From assembly GCA_902492555.1 (NCBI GenBank), contig CABUMH010000003.1, positions 6,893-70,892 of the forward strand: 64,000 nt of DNA. Direction: 5' to 3'. The notes beneath the pieces were generated by a model. The model had not been told where the DNA came from and did not search any database. It worked only from the letters and a program-made list of their open reading frames with translations. The first letter of the stretch is position 1; each line of letters opens with the position of its first letter. A program made the position numbers and the translations under genes. Shown piece after piece: positions 49,038 to 56,804 of the stretch. The stretch comes from Eisenbergiella sp900555195 (GTDB lineage: Bacteria; Bacillota; Clostridia; Lachnospirales; Lachnospiraceae).

Positions 49038-50513
49038 TTACATCCCTGCAAAGGAAAAACAGGCAGGCACCATAATCAGAATCATCACGACCACCAACAT
49101 CATCATCATGGGAAGCAGGAGCTTGGTCCCAGCTTTCTCCCCTTCCTCCCTGGCGCTGCGCTTCCTCTCTTCAAAAGAACGTTCTGATTCTTCCAAAAGC
49201 GCGGGAAGCAGCCCGGAAGCCCCCCTCTTTAAATTCTGTGACAGAAGCGCCATACATTTCCTGTACTGAGGCAGTCGGCACCTTTGCCCGAAGTGTTCAT
49301 ACGCCTGCAGTTCTGTGACGCCGCTTTCCATCTCGTGGCAGGCAAGCAAAAGTTCTTCATACACATAGCTGCGCGCTTTCTTCTGTTTTTTCTGATAATC
49401 CGCCGCCATCCGCATAAATGCTGCGCGCACCGGAAGTCCGGCTCCCATCAGAAGCACCAGTTTGCTGACGAATTCCGGATAGGAACGCAGAAGTTCTTCC
49501 TCCCTCCTGACCAGCTTTTTTTTCAGCGCTTCATCTGAAAAGCGATATTGTACCGCGCCCGCCAGAAGAATGATCGCAAAAAACCATGGGCTGTTGTCTT
49601 CGGCCTTCTCCTTCCAGACAATCTTCTGCTGGCCGAGCTGCTCCGGAAGCGGAAAACTCTCTTCATGCACCGCCTCTTTCTCATTCTCCTGTGCCTCCTT
49701 CTCCAACTGCCGTCTGCTTTCCTCTTCCGGTGTCAGTATTGGAGGACAGACCCGCACCATGAATTCCTCTTCCCAGGTCTGATCCAGATAGGTAAGCGTG
49801 GCCGTCAGTTCAACCAGCTCCCCCTTCTGCTCTATCTCTGCATTGTTCACGCTTCCGTCCGCCTGAATCCGTTCATAGTCTCCGCTGAGCCAGGCAATGG
49901 AGAAGGGGTAACCATCCACGGAATCGGGCAGGACAAGGGAGGTACGGATCTCGTCCAGGCTTTCATTCTCTCCTTTTATCTCTTCTTCCAGCGCAGCCGT
50001 GATCTTTGCGATCATCTCTTCCAGCTCTTCCCTTGTAAACTGGCGTTCCTCCACCTGAAGCTGTATATCCTTTTCTTCCGTTCCTGTATCCGCCTTCAAT
50101 TCCACCCATACTTCACCGCCTCCATAGGGATTCCTCAGAATTCTTCCATCCTCGGTTAATCTGCCCTCCATTCTGCCGGAGAGAAGGATCAGAAGGGAAA
50201 CGGCTGCTCCCACAAAGCAGAAGAACAGCAGGCCGCTCAGCTTCTCCACCCGATATCTGTAAGCCCTGTGCTCTGCCCCTGAGGGATACAAAAGTTTCAT
50301 GTCTTCGTGTATATGAGCGGATTCCCCTGCCTTTTTCCTTCCCCCTTTTCCAAAGGCCTTTCTGAGAATCCTGTCCAGAAAGGCCGCGCTCTTCAGGAAC
50401 ATCCGGTTCATCGTTTCCGTATCCGGATCCGCCCGTATCTTCTCTTTCGCGGACAGTATCAGAAGAACAGCTGCCGCCGCTATCAGCAATATATAAACCA
50501 GCCACATCGCCAT
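49038..50513 (-). CDS. tadC: TadC-like platform protein with inserted Ig-like domain (host locus)
   Basis: A 491-residue protein, about 200 longer than usual TadC. The N-terminal membrane helix and a second helix (LLFFCFVGAAVSLLILLSGR) are followed by an external domain (about residues 110-290) with an atrophied bacterial Ig-like stretch (FSIAWLSGDYERIQADGSVN, then LTATLTYLDQTWEEEFMVRV); then a membrane helix, the GspF bundle (YPEFVSKLVLLMGAGLPVRA) and a C-terminal helix (MMMMLVVVMILIMVPACFSF). Start ATG 50513 or 50507. It follows TadB by 41 bp. Confidence 0.85.
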   Translation of the reverse strand: MAMWLVYILLIAAAAVLLILSAKEKIRADPDTETMNRMFLKSAAFLDRILRKAFGKGGRKKAGESAHIHEDMKLLYPSGAEHRAYRYRVEKLSGLLFFCFVGAAVSLLILLSGRMEGRLTEDGRILRNPYGGGEVWVELKADTGTEEKDIQLQVEERQFTREELEEMIAKITAALEEEIKGENESLDEIRTSLVLPDSVDGYPFSIAWLSGDYERIQADGSVNNAEIEQKGELVELTATLTYLDQTWEEEFMVRVCPPILTPEEESRRQLEKEAQENEKEAVHEESFPLPEQLGQQKIVWKEKAEDNSPWFFAIILLAGAVQYRFSDEALKKKLVRREEELLRSYPEFVSKLVLLMGAGLPVRAAFMRMAADYQKKQKKARSYVYEELLLACHEMESGVTELQAYEHFGQRCRLPQYRKCMALLSQNLKRGASGLLPALLEESERSFEERKRSAREEGEKAGTKLLLPMMMMLVVVMILIMVPACFSFAGM

Positions 50514-50554
50514 CTACCTCTCTTATTCCCGATATATTTTCAAACCGTTCTGTT

Positions 50555-51367
50555 TCAGACTTCAATTTCCACGATTCTGCGCGACATCCAGAAAGCCGCC
50601 AGATAGAGCGCCAGGCAGGCCGTCATGATCGCGATCCCCACCGGATTCCCATAAAGAACATCAAAGAACCCTTTGGAAGTAATCTGAAGATAGGCTACTA
50701 TGAGAAATGGCACCAGATTCATGATTTTCTGTTCGTATTTTTTTGAGGACAGAAGCGTATTCATCTCACGCTTCACCTCTATCTTATCCCCGGTCACCGC
50801 AGCGCTACGGCGGATGATGGCGTTCATATTGCCGCCAGAGCGTTTCGCAATGGAAAAAACTTCAGCAAAATCTTCCATATCCTCCTGCCCGCTCCTCCGG
50901 CCCAGATCGGACAGCAGCTTTTCCAGAGGCACATTGTTCTGGATGCCGCGTTTCAGGATGACCGCTTCCTGCGCCATGAGGCTCTCTTTTCCATACAGCC
51001 GCTCCACATCTCCTCCCGCTTCCAGAAAGGCGTTCTCCACAGAATATCCCGCCTGCAGTCCTGCCGCCACGGAAAGAATCATATCCCGGAACTGAATGGA
51101 AAGTTCCTGGCACCTCTGCTTTGCAAGCCCTCGCTGCACCTCGGACAAAAAAATCGGAAGCAGAAAGCTTAATGGCAGCATCGCCCAAAGGGAACGGTAG
51201 AAAAACCAGGCCAAAAGCCCTATTAAAAGAAGCCCTTCCAATCCATAGACCAGGAATTGCCTTCTGCCGAAGCGGTAAAACCTGTAATCAGGAGCGCGTT
51301 CCTTCTCCCCTGCTTCCCTCTTTCTGCTATGCGGAAGCAATCCCCGCCATCTTGAGTTTCTCCACAT
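50555..51367 (-). CDS. tadB: TadB-like platform protein (host locus)
   Basis: A 270-residue GspF-domain protein: membrane helices near residues 38-75 (FLVYGLEGLLLIGLLAWFFY), the F domain (FRDMILSVAAGLQAGYSVEN, EVFSIAKRSGGNMNAIIRRS) and C-terminal helices. It partners TadC and CpaF in the host Tad pilus. The first start (ATG 51367) overlaps the CpaF end by 41 bp; no later start fits the N-terminal helix, so the overlap is accepted. Confidence 0.87.
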   Translation of the reverse strand: MWRNSRWRGLLPHSRKREAGEKERAPDYRFYRFGRRQFLVYGLEGLLLIGLLAWFFYRSLWAMLPLSFLLPIFLSEVQRGLAKQRCQELSIQFRDMILSVAAGLQAGYSVENAFLEAGGDVERLYGKESLMAQEAVILKRGIQNNVPLEKLLSDLGRRSGQEDMEDFAEVFSIAKRSGGNMNAIIRRSAAVTGDKIEVKREMNTLLSSKKYEQKIMNLVPFLIVAYLQITSKGFFDVLYGNPVGIAIMTACLALYLAAFWMSRRIVEIEV

Positions 51368-52571
51368 GCATTAAATCCCCCTTTCTCACCAACTTTCCCT
51401 TTACCCTGCTTCCGCCTCCCTCTTCCTCTTCAAAGGCGAACAACGGGGAAAGGACGATCTCTCCGTTTTCAAATCCTGTCACCTCCGCGATTTGAAGCAC
51501 CTTGCGTGTCTTATCGCGCAGCCTGCCCAGATGGACAATAATATCCACACCCGAACAGATCTGTCTTCGTATGGCGGACAAAGGAATTTCCACTCCCATC
51601 AGCATCATGGTCTCAAGACGTGTGAGCATATCCCTGGCGCTGTTGGCATGTCCCGTGGACATGGAGCCGTCGTGTCCGCAGTTCAGCGCCCCTCCGATCA
51701 GATCCACCGCTTCCGCTCCCCTGACTTCTCCAATGATCACCCGATCCGGCCTCATGCGCAGTGCGGTCCGAATCAGATCCCGTATCGTAATCGGACGGCA
51801 GCCTTCTGTATTCGCATTGCGCGTTTCCAGACGGACCAGATTCGGTATCCCCCGTATCTGCAGCTCTGCGCTGTCTTCGATCGTGATCAGCCGTTCGTCC
51901 GACGGGATGTATTCGGACAGGGCGTTTAAGAACGTGGTCTTCCCGCTTCCGGTTCCCCCGCTGATGAAAATGTTGTATCGTGCCTTCACCAGCTTTTCCA
52001 GAAATACCCCCGCTTCTTCCGTGAGAGAACCGATACGCATCAATTCCTTCATGCCGATAGGCTGATCCGGAAATCTTCTGATTGTAACCACCGGTCCGTT
52101 TAATGCCACTGGATTTAAGACCACATTGACCCTGGAACCGTTGGAAAGTCTGGCATCCACAATTGGAGAAGTCTCATTGACCGTCCGGTTGCAGCCCGCT
52201 ACGATCTGCTGTATCACATCCTGCAGCTTTTCCTGAGACTCAAATCCGCCCGGCCATGCGTACAGCTTCCCTTCCCGTTCAATAAAGATCCCATCCATTC
52301 CGTTAATCATGATCTCCGTCACCTGCGGATCTTCGACCAGTTCCTGCAGGACGTCCAGCCCTCTCAGAGAGAAAAACAGTTCCTTTCCCATCCTGGCCCG
52401 TTCATATATATCCAGCTTTCCCGCCAGCTGTCTGGCACAAAGCCTTGCAGCGATGAGTTCCTGCAGCTGTTCATCCGTCATCTCCCGGGTAAAATCCATC
52501 TGCCCGAAAAGTTCCCGCTTCACCGTTTCCTTGATCTGCAGATACGCTTCCTCCCTATTCCTCTCTCTCAT
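51327..52571 (-). CDS. cpaF: CpaF/TadA-type secretion ATPase (host locus)
   Basis: A 414-residue type II/IV secretion ATPase: N-terminal domain with VTEIMINGMDGIFIEREGKL, Walker A GGTGSGKT at 205-212, Asp box (ERLITIEDSAELQI), Walker B (RPDRVIIGEVRGAEAVDLIG) and His box (GSMSTGHANSARDML). Standard CpaF length, unlike the 560-residue element copy. It drives the host Tad pilus. It overlaps the CpaE-like stop by 4 bp and is coupled with TadB. Confidence 0.93.
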   Translation of the reverse strand: MRERNREEAYLQIKETVKRELFGQMDFTREMTDEQLQELIAARLCARQLAGKLDIYERARMGKELFFSLRGLDVLQELVEDPQVTEIMINGMDGIFIEREGKLYAWPGGFESQEKLQDVIQQIVAGCNRTVNETSPIVDARLSNGSRVNVVLNPVALNGPVVTIRRFPDQPIGMKELMRIGSLTEEAGVFLEKLVKARYNIFISGGTGSGKTTFLNALSEYIPSDERLITIEDSAELQIRGIPNLVRLETRNANTEGCRPITIRDLIRTALRMRPDRVIIGEVRGAEAVDLIGGALNCGHDGSMSTGHANSARDMLTRLETMMLMGVEIPLSAIRRQICSGVDIIVHLGRLRDKTRKVLQIAEVTGFENGEIVLSPLFAFEEEEGGGSRVKGKLVRKGDLMHVEKLKMAGIASA

Positions 52572-53575
52572 CCTGCCTCCAAATCCTCCTCAATCAGCTT
52601 CTGTACCAGCCCGGCCAGCTCTCCCCTGGTCAGATTCTCCAGGCCGGCAGGCAGCTGGCGAAACAGGGGAAGTCTGCATTTTCTGGTCTTTTCCAGAATG
52701 TCTTCACAGTTCAGGCACCTCAGAAGGGATTCATAATGCTCCTGCTTCGCAATGGCAAAGCCGTCATCCCTCACAATCGTATATACCCGCACACAGCGCC
52801 TGAGCAGTTCAAACAACCCCTGTATGGCTTCAGACAGATCCAGGATGACGTATTCGTAACTCCCCATTTCTTCCAGTTCCGTCATCAGCTTCAGCCATTC
52901 TTCTCCTTCCACCCGCTGCAGATCCAGGCAGGAGAACACCGGCGGAATGTATTCCAGCCCGTTTATCTTCTGGGTCATCCCTTCCAGACGGTACGGAAAT
53001 CTTCCGTCCCGATTGTGCAGAAAATAGACCAAATCAGAGAGATCCGTCTGAAATTCCTGCCTCAGCATCTGCCCAAGACCGGAATAGCATTCAAAATTCA
53101 GATAAAGTACTCGGTATTTGCGGGCAAGAAGCTGCCCAAGAGTAAAAGAAAATGTGGTTTGCAGGCACCGGCCGACCGGTGAATAGACGCCTATCACTTT
53201 CACAGCATTCCCGCCTCCCCGCACGGCGGGCGGAAGCAGTTCATAATCTGCCGCAATCTCCAGCACTTTCCGGAGGATCGTCTCAACAGACTGATACTTC
53301 TCAATCCAGGGTTCCTCGCAGGGCCCTTCCCGTTCCTCTGCCAGTACCAGAATATGATCCGCTTTCCAGTTCTCTTCCATCAGATGCAGGGACTGTGCGA
53401 TCAGAAGAATTGCAATCTCATTCTGCTCCCCAAACTCCTTCAGGGCGGATGCTTCCGTGAAGACCTGCACCTCGAACGGAAAGCTCTCTTCCGTTTCAAA
53501 ACGGCTCAGATAGTCCAGGAAATGATACGCATAGTCCTGCTCCGAATCGCAGACTGCCAGAATTTTTTTCCTCAA
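52568..53575 (-). CDS. cpaE: CpaE-like protein with degenerate P-loop (host locus)
   Basis: A 335-residue protein with an N-terminal receiver-like domain (KILAVCDSEQDYAYHFLDYL start, residues 1-115) and a ParA/MinD-like domain. In place of the P-loop it has VIGVYSPVGRCLQTTFSFTL, lacking the GK[ST] needed for ATP hydrolysis, while VILDLSEAIQGLFE keeps the switch aspartate. It may have become a scaffold (TadZ-like). Starts at TTG 53575 behind AAAGGAGG and is the first gene of the host tad operon. Confidence 0.85.
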   Translation of the reverse strand: MRKKILAVCDSEQDYAYHFLDYLSRFETEESFPFEVQVFTEASALKEFGEQNEIAILLIAQSLHLMEENWKADHILVLAEEREGPCEEPWIEKYQSVETILRKVLEIAADYELLPPAVRGGGNAVKVIGVYSPVGRCLQTTFSFTLGQLLARKYRVLYLNFECYSGLGQMLRQEFQTDLSDLVYFLHNRDGRFPYRLEGMTQKINGLEYIPPVFSCLDLQRVEGEEWLKLMTELEEMGSYEYVILDLSEAIQGLFELLRRCVRVYTIVRDDGFAIAKQEHYESLLRCLNCEDILEKTRKCRLPLFRQLPAGLENLTRGELAGLVQKLIEEDLEAG

Positions 53576-54016
53576 TACAATCTTCCTCCTTTGCCTGCGT
53601 AAGGCCGGCCTTCTTCTGATCCCAAAGTTATGTTGTCATAACAGATGCCGGTTCCGTTCGGATTCTCCTATGGATATGCCATACTCCCTAAAGCAAAGAC
53701 AGCAAAAACGGCTTCTATAAAGGGATGCTCTGCAGGCCGCTATGATGTTTTAAAAATAAATGATACGGAAAAAAATGATATAGAAAGAAATATAAGATTT
53801 ATAACTGAACAGAAAAGAAAAGATCTGTGTTTAGAATATTGTTTGTTCAGTTGGTAAAATGAAGTATATCTTATTCACAAAATTTTGTCCATAGGGTTTC
53901 ATAAGAAAATACAATTTTGTGAATCATGAACAACGGTGAACCAAACATTTCAAGAAAAAAGCTCTGAAAGCCTCCAACGGCGGGAGTTTTGCATGTCAAT
54001 CCCTCCCTGGAAAGCT
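53576..54016. other. Intergenic region before the host tad operon
   Basis: No convincing gene. It should carry the tad promoter. An inverted repeat TTCACAAAATT (53874-53884) with AATTTTGTGAA (53913-53923) flanks 28 bp and could be an operator or a weak terminator for the bofA-side transcript. A short plus-strand frame at 53645-53857 lacks a ribosome binding site. Confidence 0.4.
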
Positions 54017-54271
54017 TCATCCAAGAAGCCGGGCACATATGCTGATCCCATAAAGCAGCAGGACTCCCGGGAAGCCCAGCGTACCGCATACGATCACGCT
54101 GGCCGCTCCTATTCCAACATGACCGGGAAAACCCTGTGCATCAAGAAATGCATTGATGAAGTAAATGGCAAGCGTCCCCAAAACACACCGCAGGATGAAG
54201 TTCAGCAGCAATTCCGTTTTGCTTCGCATCGCTGCAATTAACAGCACCAGGCCGCAGGCTCCTCCGATCAT
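54017..54271 (-). CDS. bofA: BofA-family pro-sigmaK processing inhibitor
   Basis: An 84-residue membrane protein: GGACGLVLLIAAMR helix, TELLLNFILRCVLGTLAIYF, then GFPGHVGIGAASVIVCGTLG and GFPGVLLLYGI, matching BofA in length (about 87) and motifs. In Bacillus, BofA blocks SpoIVFB cleavage of pro-sigmaK; the family marks an endospore-forming lineage. ATG 54271 (GGAAGG upstream) is chosen over ATG 54286. It is divergent from the DUF2508 gene; the usual recR neighbour is not present. Confidence 0.85.
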   Translation of the reverse strand: MIGGACGLVLLIAAMRSKTELLLNFILRCVLGTLAIYFINAFLDAQGFPGHVGIGAASVIVCGTLGFPGVLLLYGISICARLLG

Positions 54272-54440
54272 GATGATTCCTTCCATGCGCCATGCCCTCT
54301 CTTCTTTGCGGCTTTTCACCGCCTGTTCTTTATACCTTATGCGCAAAAAAGAAAAATAGAACATGCATAATTTCCATTTTCTGTGTATATACTTAATTAC
54401 AAAGTATCTGTTGGCAAAATCCGGCAAAGGAGGATGAATC

Positions 54441-54692
54441 ATGAAATTTCACTTCAGCCGCGGCAGCGTAGCCAAAGCGGACAAGCCTCTGACTTATCAG
54501 GAAAGCCTGATGTTGGATTTACAAAAGACAAGATGCGAACTCGAAAATGCCTATGCAGGCTTTGATTATGTGACGGACCCAGATCTGATTGACTGTTATA
54601 TCTACGAGCAGAACGCCGTGATGAAACGATACAGATATCTCCTTCAGCAGGCGGCTGATCTGACCGTCTCCGAACAGACAGCCACCGGCTGA
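54441..54692 (+). CDS. DUF2508 (YaaL-like) protein
   Basis: An 83-residue, mostly helical protein (LMLDLQKTRCELENAYAGFD, YVTDPDLIDCYIYEQNAVMK, RYRYLLQQAA), matching DUF2508. In Firmicutes it sits with recR and bofA; function unknown. ATG 54441 has GGCAAAGGAGGATGAATC. It is divergent from bofA and ends at a bidirectional terminator shared with glgB. Confidence 0.85.
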   Translation: MKFHFSRGSVAKADKPLTYQESLMLDLQKTRCELENAYAGFDYVTDPDLIDCYIYEQNAVMKRYRYLLQQAADLTVSEQTATG

Positions 54693-54736
54693 TACATTTT
54701 CCTTCATCGGCATGCAGATGCATGCCTGTCATAAAA

Positions 54737-54800
54737 CGGGAAAGCATCCAGGACTTCCGGCCTTCTCCCACACGGCGTCCTTCCATGCTTTCCCGTCCTT
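54737..54800. terminator. Bidirectional terminator between DUF2508 and glgB
   Basis: CGGGAAAGCAT (54737-54747) pairs with ATGCTTTCCCG (54785-54795), with further GGAC/GTCC pairing inside. A T-rich run follows on the plus strand (TCCTTCTTTCTTTTA) and TTTTAT on the minus strand, serving both convergent genes. Confidence 0.7.
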
Positions 54801-54839
54801 CTTTCTTTTATTCCCGCCGGTCAGCGTTTCTACTCTTCG

Positions 54840-56762
54840 TCAGAATACGAATACTGCGGCCCCCGATGCCGGCAGATCAAAGGTGATCCGGTACGGCCTA
54901 TAATCACTCGGCTTTGACACCGCGCGGATAGATGCAGGAATCTCCGCTCCGTTTCCGCCGAACTTCTTATCATCGCTGTTCAGCACGAGTTTATAGGTCT
55001 TCCTTTTTGGAACCCCTACACAATATCCCTTTCTCTCCACCGGGGTCATATTCAGCACAAAAAGCAGGCTGTTTTTGCCATCGGATGATTTGCGGATAAA
55101 GCTGTATGTGCTGCGCTCTGCATCATCCGCGTTGATCCACTCGAACCCGCCCCAGTCATTGTCAATCTCATGCATGCAGGGATACTTGCGGTACAGATTC
55201 AAAAGGGCCTTCATATATTCCAGCATTCCCGCATTCAATTCATCCTGCAGCATATACCAGTCCAATTCCCGCGCTTCACTCCACTCCCTCTCCTGAGCGA
55301 ATTCCTGTCCCATAAACAGAAGCTTTTTCCCTTCATGGCCGAACATGTAAGTGTAGCCGGTTCGGAGATTGGCATACTTATCATAACGATATCCCGGCAT
55401 CTTATTGACCATAGAACATTTCAGATGAACCACTTCGTCATGGGACAGAGGAAGAATATAATTCTCCGCATTATTGTAACTCATGGCGAATGTCAGCCCA
55501 TAATGGTCATTTTTTCGGAAATATGGATCCAGCTTCATATACTCACAGAAATCATGCATCCAGCCCATATTCCATTTGAAGCTGAAGTGAAGGCCGCCTT
55601 TTTCTATCTCTCCGGTCACCAGCGGCCAGGCGGTGGATTCTTCTGCGATGGTCATGACCCCCGGGAAGGTTCCCCGGATAACGGAATTGAGGTGTTTGAA
55701 AAATTCAATCGCCTCCAGATTCTTGTTCCCTCCATATTGGTTAGGAAGCCATTCGCCGTCCTTCTTGCCATAATCCAAATATAACATGGAGGCCACCGCA
55801 TCCACGCGCAGGCCATCCACATGGAACTCCTTGATCCAGAAAAGCGCATTGGCAATCAGAAAATTCTTTACCTCATTCATGCCATAGTTAAAAATCTTGG
55901 TTCCCCAGTCAGGGTGCTCTCCCCTCCTCGGATCCGGATGCTCATAGAGCGGCTGTCCGTCAAAATCCGCCAGCCCATGGGCATCTCTCGGAAAATGGGC
56001 GGGAACCCAGTCAAGGATAACGCCGATCTTATTCCTATGCAGAGTATTGACCAGATAAGCAAAATCTTCCGGTGTTCCATAACGTGAGGTAGGCGCATAA
56101 TATCCCGTCACCTGATACCCCCAGGAGCCGTCAAAAGGATGTTCCGCAATTCCCATCAACTCCACATGGGTAAACTTCACTTCCTTCAAATAAGCCACGA
56201 GCCGATCCGCGAACTCCCTGTATGTATAAAATCCGTCCTCCGTTCCATCCGGATGCTTCATCCAAGAACCGATATGGCATTCATAAATCGCCATAGGCTC
56301 TTTTTTCATGTCTTTTGTCTTCCGTTCTTCCATCCAGACGGAATCACTCCATCGGATTTTCCCGATATCGGTGGTAATAGATGCCGTTTGGGGCCTCAGT
56401 TCTGCATAATTGGCAAATGGATCCGCCTTATAGAGCTTTCTCCCATCCGCAGTCGTGATCAGGAATTTGTACATTTCCCCGCATCCCACTCCCGGAATGA
56501 ACAGTTCGTAGATGCCTCCGGGCCCCTTTTTCTTCATCTCATCCCTGCTCTCGTCCCAGCCATTAAAGCTGCCGATCACATGTACCTGAGCTGCATGAGG
56601 CGCCCAAACTGCAAAATAGGTACCCTTTTTTCCCCTTTCGACCGACGGATGCGCGCCCAGCTTCTTATAGATGTCATAATGCGTCCCCTGGGCAAACAGA
56701 TATTCGTCAGCTTCTGAGATAAAAACCTTTTCCACTTTTTTCGTTTTTGCCGTACCTGCCAT
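54840..56762 (-). CDS. glgB: 1,4-alpha-glucan branching enzyme
   Basis: A 640-residue GH13 enzyme that creates alpha-1,6 branches in glycogen. An N-terminal CBM48 (YFAVWAPHAAQVHVIGSFNG) precedes the catalytic barrel with GVILDWVPAHFP, the nucleophile in DGLRVDAVASMLY, the acid/base Glu in GVMTIAEESTAWP and the transition-state Asp in LPLSHDEVVHLK. The C-terminal domain ends DLPASGAAVFVF. Full length. It lies 42 bp downstream of the TPR protein gene; other glg genes are not in the window. Confidence 0.95.
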   Translation of the reverse strand: MAGTAKTKKVEKVFISEADEYLFAQGTHYDIYKKLGAHPSVERGKKGTYFAVWAPHAAQVHVIGSFNGWDESRDEMKKKGPGGIYELFIPGVGCGEMYKFLITTADGRKLYKADPFANYAELRPQTASITTDIGKIRWSDSVWMEERKTKDMKKEPMAIYECHIGSWMKHPDGTEDGFYTYREFADRLVAYLKEVKFTHVELMGIAEHPFDGSWGYQVTGYYAPTSRYGTPEDFAYLVNTLHRNKIGVILDWVPAHFPRDAHGLADFDGQPLYEHPDPRRGEHPDWGTKIFNYGMNEVKNFLIANALFWIKEFHVDGLRVDAVASMLYLDYGKKDGEWLPNQYGGNKNLEAIEFFKHLNSVIRGTFPGVMTIAEESTAWPLVTGEIEKGGLHFSFKWNMGWMHDFCEYMKLDPYFRKNDHYGLTFAMSYNNAENYILPLSHDEVVHLKCSMVNKMPGYRYDKYANLRTGYTYMFGHEGKKLLFMGQEFAQEREWSEARELDWYMLQDELNAGMLEYMKALLNLYRKYPCMHEIDNDWGGFEWINADDAERSTYSFIRKSSDGKNSLLFVLNMTPVERKGYCVGVPKRKTYKLVLNSDDKKFGGNGAEIPASIRAVSKPSDYRPYRITFDLPASGAAVFVF

Positions 56763-56804
56763 CTCTACCTCCCTTTCCCCTGCCGGAAGCGGCGCGGATT
56801 TCGT

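Noticed and set aside
53645..53857. Plus-strand 70-codon frame upstream of the host tad operon
   Set aside because: No ribosome binding site and no recognisable content, in a region expected to hold the tad promoter.
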